Positions 41,558 to 50,808 of a stretch of DNA of 64,000 nucleotides are shown here, one piece after another. The notes beneath the pieces were generated by a model. It worked only from the letters and a program-made list of their open reading frames with translations. It was not told the origin of the DNA and did not search any database. Positions within the stretch are counted from its first letter, which is position 1. Every line of letters starts with the position of its first letter. The DNA is from an uncultured Bacteroidota bacterium (GTDB lineage: Bacteria; Bacteroidota; Bacteroidia; Flavobacteriales; Flavobacteriaceae), in NCBI GenBank assembly GCA_902626365.1, contig CACOFE010000001.1, positions 1 to 64,000 on the forward strand, given 5' to 3'. A program made the translations under genes and the position numbers.

Positions 41558-41617
41558 CTACATCCTTTTTAAATAAAAGAAGTAATAGAATTCTAAGTTG
41601 TAGTTAAAAAATAGCAT
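41558..41617 (-). CDS. Phe/Tyr-rich leader peptide MLFFNYNLEFYYFFYLKRM (pheA operon attenuation leader)
   Basis: ATG CTA TTT TTT AAC TAC AAC TTA GAA TTC TAT TAC TTC TTT TAT TTA AAA AGG ATG TAG; 5 Phe + 4 Tyr in 19 codons, upstream of a terminator hairpin and pheA. Confidence 0.8.
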   Translation of the reverse strand: MLFFNYNLEFYYFFYLKRM

Positions 41618-41673
41618 TTTTAAAGATTGATTGGTCTAATGTAAATAATATTTATTAAAAAAAAGAAAATTAT

Positions 41674-43266
41674 CTAAAGAATATAATCAGTCGAAATAAA
41701 GTTAGAATTATTAGAGCCCAATAGATCCTTAATTATCTTATTATTTTCATTATTATCCTTTGATGCAACAAACGTACGAATTGAAAATGATCTTAGTGCA
41801 TCATGAACACTTAATGTACTGAATGCAGAATCTTTTCTACCTGTAAATGGATAAATATCGGGGCCTCTTTGACATGAGCTATTTATGTTGACCCTACAAA
41901 CTAAATTCACTAAGGTGTCAATTAGGGGTCCTAGCTTCTTTGTTTCCTTTCCGAAAATACTAACCTGTTGTCCGTAATTTGATTCTGCCATATCATCAAG
42001 AGGTTCGTTAATATCTTTAAATGAAATTATCGGAATCACTGGCCCAAACTGCTCTTCTTTATAAACATTCATATCTTTAGTGACAGGGTATAAAATAGCT
42101 GGATATACATAATTTTCACAATAAATACCTCCTTTTTCATTTATGATTTCAGCTCCTTTATCTTTTGCGTCTGAGATTAATGATCGAATATAATCAGGCT
42201 TATTAGGTTCTGGCAAAGGGGTTAATTTTACATTATCTTCCCATGGATTACCGTATTTTAGTTCATCAACTGCTTTAGAAAATCTGCTGAGAAATTCATC
42301 TCTAATTTCATCATGAACATAAATTATTTTAAGGGCGGTACATCTTTGTCCGTTATAAGAAAGGGATCCATTAATACATTCCTGAATCGTTAAGTCCAAG
42401 TCAGCATCTGGCAATATAATCGCTGGATTTTTTGCCTCAAGACCCAAGACTAATCTTAGTCTATTTTTCTTTGGATGAGATTCTTGCAAGGAATTAGCAG
42501 ATGAACTGTGTCCTATTAGTGCCAAGACATTTACTTTACCAGACTCCATAATAGGAGTTGCTAAAACCCTACCTCTTCCAAATAAAATATTTACTACACC
42601 GGGTGGAAAATGTTTTTTAAAAGCTTCCATTAATGGAGATATTAATAGTACACCGTGTTTAGCTGGCTTAAATATTACTGTATTACCCATAATTAAAGCT
42701 GGAATTAAAAGACAAAATGTCTCATTCAACGGATAATTATATGGTCCTAAACAAAGAACTACACCAAGTGGTCCCCTACGAATGTGTGCATTAATACCAC
42801 TATGTTTTTGAAATTTTGCAGAATCTCTATCAATTTTCTTGTAAGCTTCAATTGTATCGTATATGTAATCTACGGTTCTGTCAAATTCTTTTTGAGAATC
42901 AGTATGGTTTTTTCCAATCTCCCACATTAATAACTTGACAACTATATCTCTTTTCTGCTTCATTTCTTCAACGAAGTTTTCCATTGCATTAATGCGATCA
43001 ACAACCTTCATCGTTGGCCATAAACCCTTACCTTTATCAAATGCATTACAAGCAGAGTCTAGCGCCTTAATAGCTTCATCTTTACCCAAACTTGGTATTT
43101 CACCAAGCAAAGTAGGCTTATATTCAGGAGTTGATGAGATTGTAGAATAAACAGATGAAAATTCACCATCCCATTTAACTAAATTTCCGTTAACCAGATA
43201 ATTATCCTGTTTAATTTCATCTTTTATCTCAAACTCGTGCGGTATCTGCTTAAATTTAAATTCCAT
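41674..43266 (-). CDS. gapN: NADP-dependent (non-phosphorylating) glyceraldehyde-3-phosphate dehydrogenase, ALDH superfamily
   Basis: [66 protein letters not shown]...[16 protein letters not shown] at 43266 preferred to 43302. Confidence 0.85.
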   Translation of the reverse strand: MEFKFKQIPHEFEIKDEIKQDNYLVNGNLVKWDGEFSSVYSTISSTPEYKPTLLGEIPSLGKDEAIKALDSACNAFDKGKGLWPTMKVVDRINAMENFVEEMKQKRDIVVKLLMWEIGKNHTDSQKEFDRTVDYIYDTIEAYKKIDRDSAKFQKHSGINAHIRRGPLGVVLCLGPYNYPLNETFCLLIPALIMGNTVIFKPAKHGVLLISPLMEAFKKHFPPGVVNILFGRGRVLATPIMESGKVNVLALIGHSSSANSLQESHPKKNRLRLVLGLEAKNPAIILPDADLDLTIQECINGSLSYNGQRCTALKIIYVHDEIRDEFLSRFSKAVDELKYGNPWEDNVKLTPLPEPNKPDYIRSLISDAKDKGAEIINEKGGIYCENYVYPAILYPVTKDMNVYKEEQFGPVIPIISFKDINEPLDDMAESNYGQQVSIFGKETKKLGPLIDTLVNLVCRVNINSSCQRGPDIYPFTGRKDSAFSTLSVHDALRSFSIRTFVASKDNNENNKIIKDLLGSNNSNFISTDYIL

Positions 43267-43343
43267 AATAATTAATTTACCAAGCAGCAATTTCCATTCC
43301 AAAAAAATAAATCACTAAGTTTGAAATTCATTAATTATAATTT

Positions 43344-44327
43344 TTGATGCTTTCAAGTATTAAACATCGCAACAATAAGCAGAAATATTATTTATTAAAT
43401 TATTTAAGTTTATTAATTCCTGATTTTTTCTACAGAAATAATTTAAGAAAAAAATTAAACTCACTATCTGATTTTGATTTTGATTATATTAAAAATAGGG
43501 TAAACTATTACAACAAACTAAACAAAGAAATTAAACTAAATAAGGATGATGAAAGTCTTAATAATTTTAAAATTAAAAACTTCCACAGAACTTATTTTTT
43601 TGATACTTACCAATACACTAGATTCTTTGAAAAAAGATTAAAGTTAAATATGTTATTTGGAGATATCACTCATAGCCCTGATGTTCCATCTATTGTAAAA
43701 AGCAGGCCGATTAATGAAAATAATCAAAATTCAATTTTGATGAAGCTGAACAAAATAAGGCATTTTACGTACACAAAAGATTCCAATAAATTTGATAATA
43801 AAGCAAATAAACTAATTGGAAGGTCTGCGATAACCAAAAAGCATAAAAAAAGAATTGATTTTTTTAAAATGCACTTTAATAATAATTTATGTGATTTGGG
43901 TGCAATAAATAAAGACACTCCTTACCCTGAATGGCTAAAAAATAAAATTTCTATAGAAGACCATCTAAAATATAAGTTTATAATGTGTGTGGAAGGGGTT
44001 GATGTTGCAACAAATCTAAAATGGGTAATGTCATCAAATTCAATTGCTGTAATGCCAAAACCCAAAATTGAATCATGGTTTATGGAAAGCAAACTAATTC
44101 CCAACAAACACTTTATCGAAATAAAAGAAGATTATTCAGACCTTGAAGATAGAATCGAATTTTACATTAGTAAACCTGAAGAGTGTAAAGAGATAATCAA
44201 AAATGCTAATCAATATATTTCACAGTTTAAAAACAAGAATCGTGAAGATTTAATTTCATTATTAGTGTTGGAAAAATATTTTCATTTTACCAATCAGAAA
44301 GAAAAAACTAGTGATTTGGTTTATTAG
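43344..44327 (+). CDS. Glycosyltransferase family 90 / CAP10-like (LPS-modifying)
   Basis: YKFIMCVEGVDVATNLKWVMSSNSIAVMPKPKIESWFMESKLIPNKHFIEIKEDYSDLEDRIEFY. Confidence 0.75.
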   Translation: MMLSSIKHRNNKQKYYLLNYLSLLIPDFFYRNNLRKKLNSLSDFDFDYIKNRVNYYNKLNKEIKLNKDDESLNNFKIKNFHRTYFFDTYQYTRFFEKRLKLNMLFGDITHSPDVPSIVKSRPINENNQNSILMKLNKIRHFTYTKDSNKFDNKANKLIGRSAITKKHKKRIDFFKMHFNNNLCDLGAINKDTPYPEWLKNKISIEDHLKYKFIMCVEGVDVATNLKWVMSSNSIAVMPKPKIESWFMESKLIPNKHFIEIKEDYSDLEDRIEFYISKPEECKEIIKNANQYISQFKNKNREDLISLLVLEKYFHFTNQKEKTSDLVY

Positions 44328-45315
44328 TCTTCCATTTTTTTGCCCTTCTAATAATTTCAGGCATTCGTGAATTATCATTATTACCTCCACATATTATGCA
44401 GCCAACATTCTTACCAATAATTTTTTCTTTAAAGTGCCAAAGGGAGGCACTTGACATTGCACCTGCTGGCTCTGCAATAATATTCTCATGATCTTTTAAT
44501 TCTAAGATAGAACTACATATTTCATTTTCATCTAGAATAATAATATCATCAAGGTATTTTTTACAAAAATCAAAACTATAATTACCAACTTTTTTAACCG
44601 CTATTCCATCAACAAACCTGTCGATTTTTTCTAATTCGACTAATCTATTTTTTTTTAAAGATTCAAACATTGACGGTGCTCCTTTTGGCTCTATTCCAAT
44701 TATTTTAGTTTTTGGGCTTAATTGTTTGAAAACATTAATTGCGCCTGAAATTAATCCACCACCACCAATTGGAATAAAAAGATAATCTAATTCATTATCA
44801 ATCTGATTAATGATTTCTAGAAAAAGTGTAGCCTGCCCTGTAATTACCTTAATGTCATCAAAAGGATGAATAAATATTTTATTATTTTCTTTACAATCCC
44901 TTAGAGCCATTTCATATGCATGAGTAAAGTTTTCTCCGAAAAGAATAATTTCAATATTTTTCTTACCAAATTCTTCTACTCTCTTTATTTTTTGCTTTGT
45001 ACTACTCTTTGGCATATAAACGGTTCCCTTGTAGTCTAATAAGCTACAAGCAACAGCAAAGCCCTGAGCATGATTTCCGGCGCTAGCGCAGACTAAACCA
45101 TTAACAGACTTAGATTTAGTTAGTGAAGAAATCTTATTGTATGCTCCTCTAATTTTAAAAGATCTTACATTCTGCAAGTCTTCTCTTTTAAAATATACAT
45201 TCGAATTATATCTTTTAGAAAAGCTTTCGATTTTATCAAATGGAGATTTAATAGAAACACCCTGTAGGATATCTTTGGCTTTTTTTATTTCACTTATAGG
45301 AATGAAACTATCCAC
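44308..45315 (-). CDS. ilvA: Threonine ammonia-lyase (short form)
   Basis: VYFKREDLQNVRSFKIRGAYNKI; CASAGNHAQGFA; PIGGGGLISG; last gene of the ilv cluster. Confidence 0.92.
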   Translation of the reverse strand: MDSFIPISEIKKAKDILQGVSIKSPFDKIESFSKRYNSNVYFKREDLQNVRSFKIRGAYNKISSLTKSKSVNGLVCASAGNHAQGFAVACSLLDYKGTVYMPKSSTKQKIKRVEEFGKKNIEIILFGENFTHAYEMALRDCKENNKIFIHPFDDIKVITGQATLFLEIINQIDNELDYLFIPIGGGGLISGAINVFKQLSPKTKIIGIEPKGAPSMFESLKKNRLVELEKIDRFVDGIAVKKVGNYSFDFCKKYLDDIIILDENEICSSILELKDHENIIAEPAGAMSSASLWHFKEKIIGKNVGCIICGGNNDNSRMPEIIRRAKKWKTNKPNH

Positions 45316-46784
45316 TAAAATAGATTTTTCATAGAGGTCATTGATTTTCTTAACTCTAGTCCAATTATCTCTACAGGATGATTAACAATATCTTTGTTAA
45401 TTTTTTGAACAGCTTCATCATTAATCTGATTAGTGTTGAGCATAATCTTCTGGAAGAGGGAATGATTAAAATTGTCTACATAATCTTTTAATAATGGCTT
45501 AGCTTCATTAGAAAATAAGTAACATCCGTACTCTGCTGTATCTGAAATTATACTGTTCATTTCATACAATTTTTTTCTTGCAATAAGGTTTGCAATTAGG
45601 GGAAGTTCATGTAATGATTCATAATATGCTGATTCGTCTACAATTCCAGCCTCAACCATTGTTTCAAATGCTAGTTCCACACCAGCTTTTATAAATGCTA
45701 TCATGACAGTACCTCTTTCAAAATATTCTTGATTTGAAATATCAATATCTGATGATGGTGTTTTTTCAAAATCAGTTTTACCTGTTTCTTCTCTCCATGA
45801 GAGAAGTTTCACATCATTATTATTCCAATCATCCATCATACCGTTTGAAAACTCACCCGACATTATATTATCCATATGCTTTTTGAATAATGGAGTCATG
45901 ATATCTTTAAGTTCTCCAGCGATTCGATTTGCTTCAATTTTGGAGTTATTAGAAATAGAGTTCATCATCTTTGTAATTCCTCCATGTTTCAAAGATTCAG
46001 TTATAACTTCCCATCCATTTTGGATTAGTTTAGAGGCATATTTCTTTTCAATTCCTTCATTTACCATCTTGTTAAATAATAATATAGATGCTGTTTGTAG
46101 CACTCCACATAAAATAGTTTGTTCACCCATCAAATCACTTTTAACTTCTGCAACAAATGAAGATTCAAGTACACCGGCTTTATGAGAACCTAATGAGTAA
46201 GCATAAGCCTTAGCTAAATTTAAACCATCTTTGTTTGGGTCGTTTTCTGAATGAACTGCTATCAAGGTTGGAACTCCAAATCCTCTTTTAAATTCTTCCC
46301 TAACCTCTGTTCCTGGGCATTTAGGCGCAACCATAATTACCGTTATGTCTTCTCTAATTTTAATTCCTTCTTCTACGATATTAAAACCATGAGAATATGA
46401 AAGAATTGAATTTTTTTTCATTAGGGGCATAACACTGTTAACTACATCCGTATGGTTTTTATCTGGGGTCAAATTTATAACCATATCAGCATCCGGAATT
46501 AAATCATTGTAAGTTCCAACTTTGAAATTATTACTGGTAGCATTTATAAATGATTTTCTTTTTGATGTAATTGCACCTTCACGCAAGGCGTATGAAATAT
46601 TTAGACCAGAATCCCTCATATTCAAACCTTGATTCAAGCCTTGGGCACCACAGCCCACAATCACAATTTCTTTATTTTTTAATATTTGGTTATCACCATC
46701 AAATTCTGATAAATCCATAAATCTACACTTAGATAACTGTGTCTTTTTTTCTGATTCGGTTAATGAATTGAAATAGTTCTTCAT
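45315..46784 (-). CDS. ilvC: Ketol-acid reductoisomerase (long, class II form)
   Basis: [54 protein letters not shown]; 489 aa. Confidence 0.96.
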   Translation of the reverse strand: MKNYFNSLTESEKKTQLSKCRFMDLSEFDGDNQILKNKEIVIVGCGAQGLNQGLNMRDSGLNISYALREGAITSKRKSFINATSNNFKVGTYNDLIPDADMVINLTPDKNHTDVVNSVMPLMKKNSILSYSHGFNIVEEGIKIREDITVIMVAPKCPGTEVREEFKRGFGVPTLIAVHSENDPNKDGLNLAKAYAYSLGSHKAGVLESSFVAEVKSDLMGEQTILCGVLQTASILLFNKMVNEGIEKKYASKLIQNGWEVITESLKHGGITKMMNSISNNSKIEANRIAGELKDIMTPLFKKHMDNIMSGEFSNGMMDDWNNNDVKLLSWREETGKTDFEKTPSSDIDISNQEYFERGTVMIAFIKAGVELAFETMVEAGIVDESAYYESLHELPLIANLIARKKLYEMNSIISDTAEYGCYLFSNEAKPLLKDYVDNFNHSLFQKIMLNTNQINDEAVQKINKDIVNHPVEIIGLELRKSMTSMKNLF

Positions 46785-46789
46785 CTTAA

Positions 46790-47320
46790 TTATTTTTTAA
46801 AGTTGGAAAGTTTTTCTGAAATCATCAACGGGGATTTGGTTACCGCAATTCTTCCAGATCTAACATATTGTAAAATGCCATATTTATTTAATTTTTCATA
46901 AAGTTCATCTAACTCGTGTGTCCTGCCAGATTTTTCAATTACAAAAAATTCAGGATTTACCGTTACTATTATAGCATTACTTTCTTTAATTATATTTTGA
47001 ATCTGCCTATCATCAAATAACAATGAAGATTTTATTTTGAACAAGCAAGATTCCTGATAAATAGTTTCTTCATCTGTGTGATAGTAAGCCTGAATAACTT
47101 CAACTTGTCTGTTAATCTGTCCAACAATTTTTTTAATCAATGACTCAGAAGTTATTACAAGAATTGTCCATCTTTGAACGTTTTCAATTTCTGTCATTGA
47201 AGAATTAAAACTTTCAATATTTATATGCCTTCTCTGAAAAATTGCAGAAATTCTATTAAGAAGTCCAACACTATTTTCTGTGTAAATTGAAACTGTATAT
47301 TTTATTAATTTATCGCTCAT
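46790..47320 (-). CDS. ilvN: Acetolactate synthase small subunit
   Basis: [34 protein letters not shown] domain. Confidence 0.93.
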   Translation of the reverse strand: MSDKLIKYTVSIYTENSVGLLNRISAIFQRRHINIESFNSSMTEIENVQRWTILVITSESLIKKIVGQINRQVEVIQAYYHTDEETIYQESCLFKIKSSLLFDDRQIQNIIKESNAIIVTVNPEFFVIEKSGRTHELDELYEKLNKYGILQYVRSGRIAVTKSPLMISEKLSNFKK

Positions 47321-47326
47321 AAATAA

Positions 47327-49015
47327 TTAGTTTAATCTTATTTCTGAAACCGATGACCCTGTAGGTATCATAGGAAATACATTAGCCTCTTTTTCTACAA
47401 TAACCTCTAAAAAATAAGGCTCATTAGATTTTATCATTTCCTCTACAGCATCTGCCAAATCCTTTCTTTCAGTAACTCTTCTTGCTTTTAAATAGTATCC
47501 CTCAGCAATTTTTACAAAATCAGGGTTTACCATTTCTGTTGATGCATATCTTTTATCAAAAAATAATTGCTGCCATTGTCTAACCATACCCAAAAAATCA
47601 TTATTGAGGACAACTATTTTAACAGCGGCTTTAGTTTGAAAAACAGTTCCCAGTTCCTGAATGGTCATTTGATACCCTCCATCACCAATAACAGCAACAA
47701 CTTCCCTTTCAGGGCATGCCATTTTAGCTCCGATTGCTGCCGGTAGTGCAAACCCCATAGTTCCTAATCCACCTGATGTAATATTACTTTTTGATAAGTT
47801 GAAATCAGAATATCTACATGCAATCATTTGATGCTGGCCAACATCCGAAACAATGGCTGCATTTCCTTTTGTTTGAAGATTTATTTCTTTCATAACTTCG
47901 CCCATTGTCAAACCATCTTTTACAGGATTGAGATCATTATGAATAACTTTTTCATATTCAATTTTATAAAGCTTTTTGAATTCGTTTAACCATTTTTTAT
48001 GGGTTTTTTTGTTAGTGATTTTTAAGATTTCATTCAAAGATTTTTTAGCATCACCCAAAACGGCTATATCCACCTTAATATTTTTATTAACCTCTGCTGG
48101 ATCAATCTCAAAATGAATGATTTTTGCCTGCTTAGCATATCGATTAACATCTCCGGTAACCCTATCATCAAATCTCATCCCAATTGCAATTAATAGATCA
48201 CATTCATTCGTCAGTACATTCGGTGCATAATTTCCATGCATGCCTAACATACCTACGTTTAAAGGATGACTAGTTGGTATGGCTGAAGCTCCAAGAATTG
48301 TCCAAGCAGCTGGGATTCCAGATTTTTCAACAAAATTAATTAACTCATTTTCTGCATTTCCCAAGATTACCCCTTGACCCCACACAATAAGGGGCTTTTT
48401 TGCATTGTTTATTAAATCTGCTGCATTTTTTAAAGCATCAGGGTCTATTTTAGGTTCTGGATTATAACTTCTAATCGCTTCAACTTTTTTGTAGGAAAAT
48501 TCAATTTTATCAAATTGGGCATCCTTTGTAATATCAATTAAAACAGGACCAGGTCGTCCACTCTTAGCTATGTAAAATGCTTTTGCAAATATTTCTGGGA
48601 TTTCGGAGGCCTTTGTTATTTGATAATTCCATTTCGTAATCGGGGTTGAGATACCAATAATATCAGTTTCTTGAAATGCATCACTTCCAAGTAAATGTGA
48701 ACTAACTTGTCCTGTGATACAAACCATTGGAGTAGAGTCAATTTGAGCATCTGCTAATCCTGTTACCAAATTTGTAGCTCCTGGCCCTGAAGTTGCTAAA
48801 GCAACTCCTACTCTACCTGATATTCGTGCAAAACCTTGTGCAGAATGGGTAGCGCCTTGTTCGTGTCTAGTAAGTACATGATGAATCTTATCTTGATACT
48901 TGTATAATTCATCATAAACTGGCATTATTGCGCCTCCGGGATATCCGTATATAATATCTACTTGCTCCTCTAACAAACATTTAATAACTGCCTCACTACC
49001 GGTAATTTTTGACAT
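47327..49015 (-). CDS. ilvB: Acetolactate synthase large subunit
   Basis: YGYPGGAIMPVYDEL; RHEQGATHSAQGFAR; VVAVIGDGGYQMT ThDP motif. Confidence 0.97.
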   Translation of the reverse strand: MSKITGSEAVIKCLLEEQVDIIYGYPGGAIMPVYDELYKYQDKIHHVLTRHEQGATHSAQGFARISGRVGVALATSGPGATNLVTGLADAQIDSTPMVCITGQVSSHLLGSDAFQETDIIGISTPITKWNYQITKASEIPEIFAKAFYIAKSGRPGPVLIDITKDAQFDKIEFSYKKVEAIRSYNPEPKIDPDALKNAADLINNAKKPLIVWGQGVILGNAENELINFVEKSGIPAAWTILGASAIPTSHPLNVGMLGMHGNYAPNVLTNECDLLIAIGMRFDDRVTGDVNRYAKQAKIIHFEIDPAEVNKNIKVDIAVLGDAKKSLNEILKITNKKTHKKWLNEFKKLYKIEYEKVIHNDLNPVKDGLTMGEVMKEINLQTKGNAAIVSDVGQHQMIACRYSDFNLSKSNITSGGLGTMGFALPAAIGAKMACPEREVVAVIGDGGYQMTIQELGTVFQTKAAVKIVVLNNDFLGMVRQWQQLFFDKRYASTEMVNPDFVKIAEGYYLKARRVTERKDLADAVEEMIKSNEPYFLEVIVEKEANVFPMIPTGSSVSEIRLN

Positions 49016-49025
49016 AATATTTTAA

Positions 49026-50705
49026 TTAAAATTCATCAGTTACACATCCCTTAGAAGCAGAAGAAACAACATTGGCGTATTTGTATAATGATCCTTTTTC
49101 GGCTTTTAATGGAGGGGTTTTCCAATTTTTTCTCCTTATCTCTATTTCTTCATCTGAAACATGCAAGGTTATAGTATTATTTTCAGCATCAATTGATATT
49201 TTATCTCCGTTTTTGACAATAGAAATATTTCCACCTACCTGTGCCTCAGGTGTTATGTGACCAACAACAAATCCATGTGTGCCACCTGAAAATCTTCCAT
49301 CAGTAATTAATGCAACATTTTTTCCTAAACCAGCTCCCATAATTCCAGCAGTTGGCTTTAACATTTCTGGCATTCCGGGACCACCCTTAGGGCCTACGTA
49401 TCTAATTACCACAACATCACCGTTTTTTACACTACCATTTTTTATGCCAATATTTGCTTCTTCTTCAGAATCAAATACATTTGCCGTCCCGCTAAAATGA
49501 AGTCCTTCCTTTCCGGTTATTTTTGCTACACTTCCCTCACTCGCCAAATTTCCATATAATATCCTTATATGACCTGTTGCTTTTATTGGGTTTTCAAAGG
49601 GTCTAATTACATCTTGTTCAAAACTTAGATTTGCAACATCATATAAATTCTCCTTCAAAGTTTTACCAGTTACTGTTAAACAATCCCCGTGTAAGAAACC
49701 TTTGTCAAATAAATATTTAAGAACAATAGGAATGCCTCCTATATAATGTAAATCTTCCATTAGGTATTTACCACTAGGTTTTAAATCACCTATAAAAGGT
49801 GTTTTCTCACTAATTCTTTGAAAATCATCAAGTGTAAAATCAATTTTTGCAGCTCTTGCAATAGCAAGAAAATGTAAAACGGCATTGGTAGATCCCCCAA
49901 GAGCTATAACTGTTGTTATAGCATTCTCTATTGATTTTTTAGTTATAATATCCAAAGGTTTTATATCAGCCTCTATTAGTCTCTTCATCGACTTTCCTGT
50001 CTCCATTGAAACTTTGTTTCTTGAATCATTGTTAGCAGGAATAGATGAAGATAATGGCAAAGACATTCCAAGTGCTTCAATAGCTGAGGCCATGGTATTT
50101 GCTGTATACATACCTCCACAAGCTCCGGATCCTGGACAAGATTTTTTTATAATTTCTTTATATTCTTTATTGTCGATTGAACCTGCAACTTTCTCTCCCC
50201 ATGCTTCAAATGCAGAAACAATGTCGAGTTTTTTATTTTTGTGGCAACCAGAATCAATTGTACCTCCGTATAGTAAAATTGATGGTCTATTTAACCTTAT
50301 CATTCCCATTAACGCACCCGGCATATTTTTATCACATCCAACTACTGTGATTAAACCATCATAACTCATCGCTTGTACGACTGTTTCAACAGAATCTGCA
50401 ATTATATCTCTAGAGGGCAAAGAATATCTCATACCTGGGGTGCCCATAGAAATTCCATCACTTACTCCAATTGTATTAAAAATTAAACCGACAAAATCAA
50501 TACTATTAACTCCCTCTTTTACTTCTAAGGCTATACTATTAAGATGCATATTACAAGGGTTACCTTCATAACCAGTACTTGCAATACCTATTAAAGGTTT
50601 ATTAAAATCTTCGTCTGAAAATCCAATAGCATATAACATAGCCTGTGCTGCAGGTTGAGAATTGTCCTGTGTAATCGAAGAACTATATTTATTTATTTTT
50701 TTCAT
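49026..50705 (-). CDS. ilvD: Dihydroxy-acid dehydratase
   Basis: [60 protein letters not shown]. Confidence 0.97.
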   Translation of the reverse strand: MKKINKYSSSITQDNSQPAAQAMLYAIGFSDEDFNKPLIGIASTGYEGNPCNMHLNSIALEVKEGVNSIDFVGLIFNTIGVSDGISMGTPGMRYSLPSRDIIADSVETVVQAMSYDGLITVVGCDKNMPGALMGMIRLNRPSILLYGGTIDSGCHKNKKLDIVSAFEAWGEKVAGSIDNKEYKEIIKKSCPGSGACGGMYTANTMASAIEALGMSLPLSSSIPANNDSRNKVSMETGKSMKRLIEADIKPLDIITKKSIENAITTVIALGGSTNAVLHFLAIARAAKIDFTLDDFQRISEKTPFIGDLKPSGKYLMEDLHYIGGIPIVLKYLFDKGFLHGDCLTVTGKTLKENLYDVANLSFEQDVIRPFENPIKATGHIRILYGNLASEGSVAKITGKEGLHFSGTANVFDSEEEANIGIKNGSVKNGDVVVIRYVGPKGGPGMPEMLKPTAGIMGAGLGKNVALITDGRFSGGTHGFVVGHITPEAQVGGNISIVKNGDKISIDAENNTITLHVSDEEIEIRRKNWKTPPLKAEKGSLYKYANVVSSASKGCVTDEF

Positions 50706-50744
50706 CTACATAAAAAAGAAAATTATCTATGAAAATAAATTTAC

Positions 50745-50762
50745 ACAGATAATCTAATCTGT
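50745..50762. repeat. Inverted repeat ACAGAT-N6-ATCTGT upstream of ilvD
   Basis: Perfect 6-bp arms, 6-nt spacer. Confidence 0.5.
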
Positions 50763-50808
50763 AAAGAAAAACTTTTTCTTTAATTAAAAAAAGAATTATT
50801 CAGAAAAC

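Noticed and set aside
50709-50790. Attenuator leader peptide for ilvD, analogous to that of pheA
   Set aside because: The only ATG in the gap on the minus strand is followed immediately by a stop (ATG TAG); no branched-chain-rich ORF found.
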